Part shown: positions 1 to 7,368 of the stretch, piece by piece
How positions within the stretch are numbered: position 1 is the stretch's first letter
Layout: each line of letters begins with the position of its first letter
NCBI GenBank assembly: GCA_023227685.1
Contig: JALNVG010000037.1
Span: 1 to 15,354 of the forward strand
Reading direction: 5' to 3'
Length of the DNA: 15,354 nucleotides
From: Bacteroidaceae bacterium
GTDB lineage: Bacteria > Bacteroidota > Bacteroidia > Bacteroidales > Bacteroidaceae
Program-made: the position numbers and the translations under genes
Notes under the pieces: model-generated
The model's input: only the letters and a program-made list of their open reading frames with translations
What the model was told of the DNA's origin: nothing
The model's database searches: none

Positions 1-1121
1 AAAGCATTTGAGAACTGAACTCTTCCGCGTAAAGACTTCTTATCGGCACTATTTGTATATCCAAAAATACACTCTGCCAAATCAGGCTTTTCGTCATTCT
101 TATGGTCTTCACTCAATAAATCGTAAGGCGATTTTTCGTAGGGCAATTTGTATAAATAAGCAAGCCCGAAATCTTTTACTCTCTTCTTCTTCTCATCCAC
201 TCTAAAGAAGACGGGTATACCTTTTTTTTTGAGTCTTTCCTTTGTCTCTTTCCAATCCGGTGAATCGGAATAGATGAATTTAAAATGATTGAATTCTTCT
301 TCGGATATACGATATTTCACATTTTCTTCATCTTTTTTAAATACAAACTCATAAAATTTCCCTCCACCCATTTTTCGAGGCATTTTCCACGGATCCGGCT
401 GTCCGGTAAATACGATTGTACCGACCAAAGAGCCTTCAGGATCATAATGGACCTTTCTACTACCATCGTCCTCTATTTCAAAACGTACATCCTCTAATTT
501 ATAATCATTAGTTAAAGCATATTTATAGGAAGCCATTTTGGGATCATAATCTTTCCCATTTAAAGATTGTTCTTTTCTTAAATCAATTCCATCATCTTTT
601 GAGAATTTTTCGGCTAATATTTTTTCACCGAAATATTTATCAAGCTGCTCGTGATTAATGCGATATGGTTTACCACAATCTGAAATACTATAGTTGCCAT
701 CTTCTACCTCTTTTAACCATCCGCAACGAATCGTTTTTTGAACATTTACTTCTTTTAAATTATATAATTTATTATTTTCCCAATCTCTTTGAGCAAACAT
801 TGCATTCTTATCTAGCTGCATTTTGCACAAGCTCATGATTTCTAACACATTCCTAATGCAGCCTTTTAATGAAGTGGCAGGAATAAAATAACGATCGTCT
901 ACCTTACTAAAAGATTTGTACTCGTCATCTTTCTTTTCAGCTTGATCTTTATTATGCCCGTTGCGTACAAAAACAGGCGTTTTTGCTGTAATTTTTAAAT
1001 CAATGCAACCACTTTTCCCATCTTTAAATGGAATGTCTTGAGATATTTGATTTGCCCACCCAGGGAAATACACTTTATTTGAAAGCGGAACAAAATTAAA
1101 CGGTGCTTTTATTATTGACAT
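1..1121 (-). CDS. TIGR03986-like type III CRISPR RAMP protein (partial, 3' end outside window)
   Basis: An unbroken minus-strand frame runs from ATG at 1121 off the left edge: 373 codons with no stop, so the C-terminus is missing. It starts MSIIKAPFNFVPL. The Cas7-type RAMP signature is IPATSLKG (residues 80-87), followed by a long insertion with GTIVFTGQPD (234-243), then LAECIFGY (348-355) and GRVQFSNA (366-373). The FG...GR-x-F-S-x-A pattern recurs in the other Cas7-like proteins of this operon. The size, the large insertion and these motifs match my recollection of the TIGR03986 RAMP family found with type III-D-like loci. It probably forms part of the crRNA-binding backbone. Its first 10 nt overlap the end of the 147-aa gene, with GGAGG upstream of the ATG (within AAGGAGGACGAAGTATG), which fixes the start. 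Gene certainty is high; the family name is by motif only. Confidence 0.85.
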   Translation of the reverse strand, partial: MSIIKAPFNFVPLSNKVYFPGWANQISQDIPFKDGKSGCIDLKITAKTPVFVRNGHNKDQAEKKDDEYKSFSKVDDRYFIPATSLKGCIRNVLEIMSLCKMQLDKNAMFAQRDWENNKLYNLKEVNVQKTIRCGWLKEVEDGNYSISDCGKPYRINHEQLDKYFGEKILAEKFSKDDGIDLRKEQSLNGKDYDPKMASYKYALTNDYKLEDVRFEIEDDGSRKVHYDPEGSLVGTIVFTGQPDPWKMPRKMGGGKFYEFVFKKDEENVKYRISEEEFNHFKFIYSDSPDWKETKERLKKKGIPVFFRVDEKKKRVKDFGLAYLYKLPYEKSPYDLLSEDHKNDEKPDLAECIFGYTNSADKKSLRGRVQFSNA

Positions 1122-1555
1122 ACTTCGTCCTCCTTACTCTTTAATTGTTTTTTGAAACCAACAAATACTTGTTCTACAGGTCTCAATACATACATATCCT
1201 CACAAAGTGGATCGGACTCCGGTCTCCATCGTTGCAAAAATTTTAACGCTGCCACGTCCTTCATTCTGTTGGGCAGATAGTATTGTATATCTTTACTATG
1301 ATTTTCATCATACTCATCATCCTCAATGAGATATTCATTAACGTAATAAGAGCCATCTACAAATCTAATGCTGTACGACTTATGTTGACTGGCATTGTAT
1401 AATTCTCCTTCTATGATAAAAGGATTGATGCCTTTAAAGTAGTCTTTATCAAGAGCTTCATCTTTATATACACGAGGTTCTTTTTGATCGCTCATCCACA
1501 GATACCCTTCGTAGCTTGCTGTAAGATCTATCTGATTTATTTCTATTTTATTCAT
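1112..1555 (-). CDS. Type III CRISPR-associated accessory protein (TIGR04423-like)
   Basis: This 147-aa protein begins MNKIEINQIDLTASYEGYLW and is rich in predicted beta-strand (YSIRFVDGSYYVNEYLIEDDE) with a short C-terminal helical part. It has no RAMP glycine-rich loop, nuclease motif or CARF-like fold that I can recognise. Its length and N-terminal GYLW motif fit the Bacteroidetes type III-associated family TIGR04423, recalled from memory. Its start overlaps the upstream double-Cas7 gene by ATGA (1552-1555) and its stop overlaps the downstream RAMP gene by 10 nt, so it is made with the effector complex. III-D systems carry a similarly sized beta-rich protein, Csx19; whether this is its counterpart is inference. 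It does not look like a helical Cas11 small subunit. Confidence 0.8.
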   Translation of the reverse strand: MNKIEINQIDLTASYEGYLWMSDQKEPRVYKDEALDKDYFKGINPFIIEGELYNASQHKSYSIRFVDGSYYVNEYLIEDDEYDENHSKDIQYYLPNRMKDVAALKFLQRWRPESDPLCEDMYVLRPVEQVFVGFKKQLKSKEDEVCQ

Positions 1556-2925
1556 AAAACTTCTCCTTCTTTTAATAATTTGCCACTAAAAACACCATTT
1601 CCACGATTTACGCCACCTCCTAAAGGAAGCATTCCCGTACAGATATCTTTTAAAGCATCTTCAAATGATTCTTTTACATTCTTGTTTATAAACGCCTCAC
1701 CATTAACCAATATCCGAAGGATAAACGATTGCTTATTGCCATAAACAGTTTTTTCGGAAAATAAAGCGCCGTTAACAGCCCCGCCTGTGAAGCGATCTAT
1801 CTTGACATGATTCAATATCTTTTCTTTGGTATGTTCGAGACGTTCTTCTATTACATCCGAGAAAATCACATTTCCTCTTTTGGGAGAATCCGGATTTTCA
1901 CTACCGAACAAATCGAATATGGCTTTATTCTTGCTGCCTACTTTTGCTTCTACATCTTTTATATCTTCTGCAAATACCTGTTCTCTTTTATTGTAATAAA
2001 AAGCTACGCGATGAGCCAAAGCTCCCTTAACAGAACTGGCAGGTATTAATATGTTTTTTTCGTTGAACGAAGGAATGTCGTTTTGATCCCATTCGATAAA
2101 GGTGCTTGCTACGGGAACCATATCTGCCTCTTTATCTCCAAATCCGGAACCAAAGAGAAAAAAGTCATCTGGAACAAGATGCAACTCGTATTTTATCCAC
2201 TGCTTGTTGTGCTGCCGACTGCATTTTTCAGAGTCATATTTTAGCCAAAATTGATTATCGGCCAAGGAGGAGGTTTTATTAAGATAGGCGGTAAGATCAC
2301 AGCTGTCAAGCAAGTTAAGTGTCGCCGTTTTGCAGTCTACAATTTTTATAGATCCGAAACCACAACGTGTCCCGCTTCCCAAACGAAATGTATCAGACTG
2401 AAGAATCATTAGTATGCGAAAAAAAACTTCTTTGGATTCTTCGGTACACGAAAGCATTTCTATCTCAAAGCAAAAGCGTGTTCCCTTAAATACGACTTGT
2501 TCATCGAACTTACCGGTATTGCTTGTTACTCCTTTATCATTGATGCGGGTATGTTGACGAATAGGGAGATTCTTAAAATGCCTATAAAAATTATCTTGCC
2601 AAGGTATCTCTTTGATTTGTTCGATTGCGATGCCTTCTTTTCCTATCATCCGCGCATCAGTAAAAATTATTTGAGAGCCTTCACCCTCCTTTTTGTTTTG
2701 GTATCCGAAAAATGAATCGGCATCTTTACCAAACGCATGACGGACAACACCTGCCAAAGAAGTTCCGGGTATATATGGCAAACCGTTGACATCAGTAAGA
2801 ACCAAAGCATCGGTTATAATATCTTTACTGCCCGTGCCAACAGCCAACGGGGTATCTGCTTCAAAAATTATCTTTGATAAAAAGCGATAATTATAATTCT
2901 TTTTTCTATCATTATCTTCCATCAT
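1552..2925 (-). CDS. Tandem Cas7 (Csm3-like) fusion, type III RAMP protein
   Basis: This 457-aa protein contains two Cas7-type RAMP domains in one chain. Domain 1 has TPLAVGTGSKDIITDAL with Asp39 where Csm3 has its RNA-cleaving aspartate, then YIPGTSLAG (51-59) and the glycine-rich RLGSGTRCGFGSI (181-193). Domain 2 has EADMVPV with Asp268 in the comparable place, IPASSVKGALAHR (294-306), FDLFGSE, HVKIDRFTGGAVNGALF and GMLPLGGGVNRGNG (431-444). Two retained acidic residues suggest two cleavage sites on target RNA, as inference from Csm3. The frame is open up to 3066, but ATG 2925 (or the adjacent ATG 2922) is chosen because GGAGG lies 4 nt before it and an upstream start would extend 140 nt into csx10. 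It overlaps csx10 by 14 nt. Confidence 0.88.
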   Translation of the reverse strand: MMEDNDRKKNYNYRFLSKIIFEADTPLAVGTGSKDIITDALVLTDVNGLPYIPGTSLAGVVRHAFGKDADSFFGYQNKKEGEGSQIIFTDARMIGKEGIAIEQIKEIPWQDNFYRHFKNLPIRQHTRINDKGVTSNTGKFDEQVVFKGTRFCFEIEMLSCTEESKEVFFRILMILQSDTFRLGSGTRCGFGSIKIVDCKTATLNLLDSCDLTAYLNKTSSLADNQFWLKYDSEKCSRQHNKQWIKYELHLVPDDFFLFGSGFGDKEADMVPVASTFIEWDQNDIPSFNEKNILIPASSVKGALAHRVAFYYNKREQVFAEDIKDVEAKVGSKNKAIFDLFGSENPDSPKRGNVIFSDVIEERLEHTKEKILNHVKIDRFTGGAVNGALFSEKTVYGNKQSFILRILVNGEAFINKNVKESFEDALKDICTGMLPLGGGVNRGNGVFSGKLLKEGEVL

Positions 2926-4429
2926 TTTCCCTCCTACATTTTTTTGCCATTTCGGCAGCCAGATTGATAACGGCAAGCTGTACGTATTCCTTTGTAATAT
3001 TTTCGATAAAATCTTTAAGCATATCTTTTCGTCCTCTTTCTTCCCATTTTTCTTCGGCAACTCCATGAGTCAAATAAGCATCGGGAAGAGACTCTTGGCC
3101 CTTCATCCTTCTTTTGTCAAATAACTCCATTAATAATTCGCCTTTGGTTTTGCATTGCATGGCAATGCTCCTAATTTTTCCCCACTGCGAAGCAAAGGCC
3201 TCATCAGCTTGACCTTGCAGAAAGAAATACTTACCTTCCTTTTTTACAAAATCATTGACCGCCTTGTATACTTTCGTGATTTCGTCTTCTTTCTTCTTAC
3301 TATTTTCTAAAAAGTTTAGCAAGGGATATTTTCGCAAAAGATCGTTGGGTATTATTGGTGGAACCTTTTCTTTTTCTTTTTTCGGCAGGTCAACAAGAGT
3401 GAACAACGCTTTCCCGTTTTCATTGGAATCTGCCTTTAAGAAATCCGGGTTATAAATTACTTTACCAAATCCCTCATTCTGGTATAGACCTACATATTGT
3501 GATTCGGCAGGCACATGCTTTGTTCCTTTTTTAACTACAAATACACTTCCCTTTTCGATGCCACAACGATCCATATCACGAGATTGACGCGTAGAATTCC
3601 ATGGAGCATATTGGAAGGTGCGTATCTGAGACTTAAACCAATCTATCTTTCCATCAACTCCCAGCTGTTGGGCGGTAGGCTGAAAGGTAGGTAATCCATA
3701 CTCATCTAAAAATATAAGGCGGCTATCAGCATAAATCAAAACGAGATCTCCTTGTGCATTTCCGGACGGAACATCTTCATAATCACACATTGAAATTGAA
3801 ACCAAACCATATTGCGCAGTCCGTGAACGACCTACACAATTGGTTCCTACAATTGCATCTTTAATTAATGAAGACAAATTGTCAGGAACTTCGTCGTCTA
3901 TCGCAATTTCAAAAAAGAAATTAAGATCTTTATCAATGGACTGGTAACCATACATCTGCTTATCTTTAGAACGGCGCGTGTTAGCATCGTAGGCAGATTT
4001 TATGGCAAAAGTTTTTTCTACTTTCTGTTCTATTCCATGATTATCGAGAAAAGCATAAAAACCGTTTCTGCATTGTTTTAATTGATAGGGATGACCATCT
4101 TGAAGTGTATCTTTCTCTCTTTCGTAATAGGGAGAAATAAAACACATTTCCTTGGGAGTCATTAGTTTAGGATAAAACATGGCCGAAGGCACACGCAAAC
4201 TGCGTAAAGAGTCGTAAGCCGGATGGGCATCACCAAAACGGACTTTACCGCTATGAAACATAACAGCAGCGTCTTCCGGGCTAACCGATTCGTAAAGTTT
4301 GCCGGCTGCAATACCTAAAAAATTACTGCCCGGAATAAAATCCAATGAGGCCTGATTGCCTACTGTAGCTGCATTTTGATTGATAATGACATCCGTCAAC
4401 AATGAGCATTTAAATTTTAATGTCTTCAT
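2912..4429 (-). CDS. csx10: Csx10-like Cas5-type RAMP protein of a type III-D-like complex
   Basis: This 505-aa protein starts MKTLKFKCSLLTDVIINQN, followed by FIPGSNFLGIAAGKLY, the N-terminal RAMP signature of Csx10 (a Cas5 relative that caps the 5' handle of crRNA in III-D complexes). A middle glycine/arginine stretch CVGRSRTAQYGLVSI and a later NEGFGKVIYNPDFL also fit Csx10, which usually has GFG-x-V with NP-x-L near this place. A lysine-rich segment (PKKEKEKVPP) precedes a helical C-terminal region. The open frame extends to 4504, but ATG 4429 is chosen: it has GGAGG 6 nt upstream and forms an ATGA overlap with the preceding Cas7 gene. The family call rests on motifs and neighbours, and Csx10 proteins are divergent. 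Confidence 0.8.
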   Translation of the reverse strand: MKTLKFKCSLLTDVIINQNAATVGNQASLDFIPGSNFLGIAAGKLYESVSPEDAAVMFHSGKVRFGDAHPAYDSLRSLRVPSAMFYPKLMTPKEMCFISPYYEREKDTLQDGHPYQLKQCRNGFYAFLDNHGIEQKVEKTFAIKSAYDANTRRSKDKQMYGYQSIDKDLNFFFEIAIDDEVPDNLSSLIKDAIVGTNCVGRSRTAQYGLVSISMCDYEDVPSGNAQGDLVLIYADSRLIFLDEYGLPTFQPTAQQLGVDGKIDWFKSQIRTFQYAPWNSTRQSRDMDRCGIEKGSVFVVKKGTKHVPAESQYVGLYQNEGFGKVIYNPDFLKADSNENGKALFTLVDLPKKEKEKVPPIIPNDLLRKYPLLNFLENSKKKEDEITKVYKAVNDFVKKEGKYFFLQGQADEAFASQWGKIRSIAMQCKTKGELLMELFDKRRMKGQESLPDAYLTHGVAEEKWEERGRKDMLKDFIENITKEYVQLAVINLAAEMAKKCRRENDGR

Positions 4430-4977
4430 TTGTTGCCTCCTTCTTTTGTATTCACAGTGATCTGACATCTGCCTAATCCTCTGTTTCGATTCTGTCCCAA
4501 ACATTTGATAAACTTTAATCCGTTCACTATTTCGGGGACAAAATCATTGGGGACATTAAGAATTTCTCCTTCAAGTGAACAAGGCACTACCGTTTGCATT
4601 TTTCGCAAACTATTTTTTTTGGCAATATCCTTATCGTCAATAGCAGTAGAAGCAATCGAACGGTATAAATAAGAAGATAGACCTTGAGTAATGATACTAT
4701 CTCTTAGGTCAACAGGTAACTCGGCATTTTTGAAAAAGGAACATCCCTTGTCTTTGGAATTTCCGAACATATCCACAAAGGATGCCGGTGCTTGCTTTTG
4801 TTGAAAAGCTAAAATCTCTTCAACAGCTTCACGAACTAACCCTTTGAGGGTTTTCCCGGGGACAAACGGCAGGTTGTTTTTATCTTTTATAACCAACTCA
4901 TCTACATCAGCGCCGGCAGCCAGTCCTGATCCGCAATGCCATTCCGAAAAGAATTGAATAGTATATTGTATGTTCAT
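4426..4977 (-). CDS. Csm3-like Cas7 backbone subunit
   Basis: This single-domain RAMP protein has 183 aa. The N-terminus has HCGSGLAAGADVDELVI, with Asp24/Asp26 in the region of the Csm3 catalytic aspartate, then LPFVPGKTLKGLVREAVEE (PGxxLKGxxR, residues 40-49), DMFGNSKDKGCSFFKNAEL, and the C-terminal glycine-rich loop FIKCLGQNRNRGLGRCQI. These are the hallmark elements of Cas7/Csm3. The protein should polymerise along the crRNA and cut target RNA at 6-nt steps, by family knowledge. It is shorter than a typical Csm3 (about 210-250 aa). The start overlaps the cas10 stop (ATGA, 4974-4977) and the end overlaps csx10 (ATGA, 4426-4429), indicating translational coupling. Confidence 0.9.
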   Translation of the reverse strand: MNIQYTIQFFSEWHCGSGLAAGADVDELVIKDKNNLPFVPGKTLKGLVREAVEEILAFQQKQAPASFVDMFGNSKDKGCSFFKNAELPVDLRDSIITQGLSSYLYRSIASTAIDDKDIAKKNSLRKMQTVVPCSLEGEILNVPNDFVPEIVNGLKFIKCLGQNRNRGLGRCQITVNTKEGGNK

Positions 4978-6419
4978 TTCTTATCCTCCTCTTCGTTTTT
5001 TTGATTGATTACCGCATGCAATGAAAGCATATCGTATACGGGGTATTTAGTCACATCTACTGAATTGTCATAATAACCTTTCGTTACCTCCTGAAGAAGT
5101 TTCTTTAGATCTTTATCAGCCAGTAAAGATTCTACGCGAATCTCCTTTTGTTCTGCCTGTCCGGGATCATGAAAAAGCAAACTGGTCCACTGCCGCAAGT
5201 GAGATTTCACCACATTACCCTCTTTTGTATCAAACAACTTTATCTTTTCCAATAGATTATCTATGGTCCAGTTGCCCTGTTTTTCTTTTAAATAATAAGG
5301 ACCAAACTCGAAAGACTGTTTTTCTTGTGGAGTAAGTTCTCGTTTTACAATGAATTCAAAATCTTCTACAAAGCTATCCTGAACTTTATGAAACATCAAG
5401 CAGGATGGTGCTATTTTGGAATTAAATTTCTTTGCATCTTTTTTTGCTCTATTGCAAAGCGATTCAGCCAAATTATATCCATAATAAAACGGATAAGAAG
5501 ATTTGATAAAAGCAATGCCTGCGCAAGCTGTTAATTTGTGCTTTTTACGAGCCGTCTCTGATTCAAATTCACGAAGATAGGCCTGCACATATTCTACTGC
5601 AAAATCTGCTCTGCAAATAACGGTGAAGTCATCTCCTCCCAATATAATGGGGCGGATGGGGATGATATTGTCAGGATCAAATTTATATTTTTTGGAAATA
5701 ACCTGATAAGCTGCCTGTGCAGCAGCTACAGTAGACTTATTAAGATCTATTGAGAAACTTCTTAATTCAGCGGAGCTTGATCCCACTTCTTCTACAACTC
5801 TGCCCAACCCATTACCGTCGATATGTACAACTGCAATCCAATTATTATTGCCGGTTATTTTGTCTATATCATAAGTCACGAGCTTTTCGTTGATGGATGG
5901 ACCAAAACATTTTTTGAAAAGTTTGAACGACTTACTGTTATTTACTTTCGCAAAAGTAGCGGCATCAATGGCTTCTGGCTTTTCAAATTTTATGGCGGGA
6001 AGTCCGGTCTTTCTTGATCTCAGCATTCCGTTCATCCCCAGTGTCATACTCCGATATTGCTTATTGCGCTGGGCTTGCAAGTATTTCTCTAAATCATTTA
6101 CAGCCTTCTTGAAATCGTTATTATCATATTTAACGACTGCTTGACTGACAGTGATACCGGGTGCCATCTGCATTACTTTTTTAGGAAATTCGAGCACTGC
6201 TTTTTCACACTCCTCTTTCGAAGAAAACTCGTATTTGATATTACCGGCGGCCTCCAAAATCACTTTCTCTTTTTCTTTTCCAAATTCATTAAAAGCATCG
6301 GTACAAATACTTTCAACCAACTCGCTTGCGCCTACAATTTCTTTCAGAGTATTTGTTTGAAAAATAAAACTCTGAATACCTTGCACCGCAACTCCATACA
6401 AAAATTTTGTATTCTCCAT
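4974..6419 (-). CDS. cas10: Cas10-type protein, short, GGDD-containing, no HD domain
   Basis: This 481-aa protein is the large subunit of a type III effector. The N-terminal VQGIQSFIFQTNTLKEIVGASEL matches the Cmr2/Cas10 palm-domain start. IDGNGLG (200-206) is the first palm metal-binding region, and LGGDDF (260-265) carries the intact GGDD of the cyclase palm. ACAGIAFIKSSYPFYYGYNLAESL follows, as usual after the cyclase site. An intact GGDD predicts synthesis of cyclic oligoadenylate when target RNA is bound. There is no N-terminal HD nuclease domain, and the protein is much shorter than Csm1 or Cmr2 (about 750-900 aa), so ssDNA cleavage by Cas10 is unlikely. ATG 6419 lies 7 nt after the cas6 stop. 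The downstream Cas7 gene overlaps by 4 nt. Confidence 0.92.
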   Translation of the reverse strand: MENTKFLYGVAVQGIQSFIFQTNTLKEIVGASELVESICTDAFNEFGKEKEKVILEAAGNIKYEFSSKEECEKAVLEFPKKVMQMAPGITVSQAVVKYDNNDFKKAVNDLEKYLQAQRNKQYRSMTLGMNGMLRSRKTGLPAIKFEKPEAIDAATFAKVNNSKSFKLFKKCFGPSINEKLVTYDIDKITGNNNWIAVVHIDGNGLGRVVEEVGSSSAELRSFSIDLNKSTVAAAQAAYQVISKKYKFDPDNIIPIRPIILGGDDFTVICRADFAVEYVQAYLREFESETARKKHKLTACAGIAFIKSSYPFYYGYNLAESLCNRAKKDAKKFNSKIAPSCLMFHKVQDSFVEDFEFIVKRELTPQEKQSFEFGPYYLKEKQGNWTIDNLLEKIKLFDTKEGNVVKSHLRQWTSLLFHDPGQAEQKEIRVESLLADKDLKKLLQEVTKGYYDNSVDVTKYPVYDMLSLHAVINQKNEEEDKK

Positions 6420-6426
6420 ATTTTGA

Positions 6427-7110
6427 TTAGTTATAAATATCTTCTTTTTTTGTTACTACACCGTATCCCAGACTTACACCTTTGCCTAACCCCAGAAAAT
6501 CGGGGATAGAAACATTGCTCTTAAACTCAAGGTCAACTCCCATCATTATTATATTTTTAAATCGGGTGGATATGGGTTCATCCATTTGTGTAATTTTGCA
6601 AATGACTTGTTTATCGAAAAATCTGTTTATACCCTTTGCAAACGAAAGGATATTAGCCGTAAGCAGCTGCTCAAGCATGCTATATTTATCGGACAAGCTA
6701 TCCAATTTTTTATATTTAATGTAATTTTCTTGATTAAGAGGCAGCCATCTGCAAATATGGTAATGATACATCATATCATCATCTATTTCTACTGAAAAGT
6801 GATTTGCTTTCATAGAGGCCACTTCAAGAATCATTTCCCTCTGTCCTAAAAGAATATTAAAATTACATGAGGCAAAAAAATCGCCAATAGACTTAGCTCC
6901 GTCATTCACACAAACTATGGCTGCACATTGATTGATGCGCTTATATTGAATTAAGGGATAAGAATATCGAAATTTATCGTCTATATGATTGTGAAAGAGG
7001 ATACCAACATTAGTCATTGCATGAATTATTGCTCCACGAAAGAGAGGGATGTCTTTTATCGCTATTCTATTATTAAATCGAATAATCAAAACTTGGAATT
7101 CTTGTCTCAT
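6427..7110 (-). CDS. cas6: Cas6 pre-crRNA endoribonuclease (Cas6b-like)
   Basis: This protein cuts CRISPR repeats to make crRNAs. Residue numbers are for ATG 7110 (227 aa). IPLFRGAIIHA (20-31) and GILFHNHID (36-44, with possible catalytic histidines), YPLIQYKRIN (51-60), WLPLNQENYIKY in the middle, LEQLLTANILSFAKGI, and the C-terminal glycine-rich FLGLGKGVSLGYGVV (about 205-219) all fit the Cas6b family. The frame continues upstream to ATG 7122 and TTG 7137; ATG 7110 is preferred because Cas6 proteins begin their first beta-strand (here FQVLIIRF) within a few residues, but 7122 is almost as good. It is the first gene of the cas operon, 226 nt downstream of the array on the same strand. The stop is 7 nt from cas10. 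Confidence 0.88.
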   Translation of the reverse strand: MRQEFQVLIIRFNNRIAIKDIPLFRGAIIHAMTNVGILFHNHIDDKFRYSYPLIQYKRINQCAAIVCVNDGAKSIGDFFASCNFNILLGQREMILEVASMKANHFSVEIDDDMMYHYHICRWLPLNQENYIKYKKLDSLSDKYSMLEQLLTANILSFAKGINRFFDKQVICKITQMDEPISTRFKNIIMMGVDLEFKSNVSIPDFLGLGKGVSLGYGVVTKKEDIYN

Positions 7111-7134
7111 AAAAATATACATTTTTGTTATTGA

Positions 7135-7166
7135 CAAAGAAACTAAAAAAAAACAACTAATAACAA
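7135..7166 (-). promoter_or_regulatory. Possible cas operon promoter (weak)
   Basis: On the minus strand, TTG (7164-7166) is followed after 21 nt by TTTCTTTG (7135-7142), one mismatch from the Bacteroides TAnnTTTG box. Transcription would begin near 7130, which would exclude the TTG start of cas6 at 7137. The stretch is T-rich, so a chance match is possible. Confidence 0.3.
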
Positions 7167-7336
7167 TTTTTCGTCTTCTTTTTTTTTACAATTCATTTCC
7201 CGTTGGCGGAGTTAAATATACAAACTTCACTATTACTTTCTTTCCCTGAATTTAATCATCTATTAATAATTGTGATAAAATACGACTGCTTAGTCTTTGC
7301 AGGAACTATTATCATATTTAATATGGCTGATCTTAA

Positions 7337-7368
7337 AATCCTTGTTTTACTGGAAGTAGCTCTCTGAG
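7337..7368 (-). repeat. Degenerate leader-distal CRISPR repeat
   Basis: This copy is identical to the other repeats over 32 nt, but the 5 nt that would complete the crRNA handle are replaced: TCTTAAAATCC is present instead of GTCTTAATCC on the plus strand, as if 2 nt were inserted. Decay at one end is typical of the oldest, leader-distal repeat and supports the array orientation. Confidence 0.9.

Noticed and set aside
8..497. Plus-strand frames of 65 and 70 codons at the left edge
   Set aside because: They lie opposite the TIGR03986-like gene, which is continuously open on the minus strand.
2926..3066. N-terminal extension of the double-Cas7 frame
   Set aside because: It overlaps csx10 by a further 140 nt and has no RAMP similarity; ATG 2925 has a GGAGG at the right distance.
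4430..4504. N-terminal extension of the csx10 frame
   Set aside because: It overlaps the preceding Cas7 gene; ATG 4429 has a GGAGG and an ATGA overlap and begins the RAMP fold.
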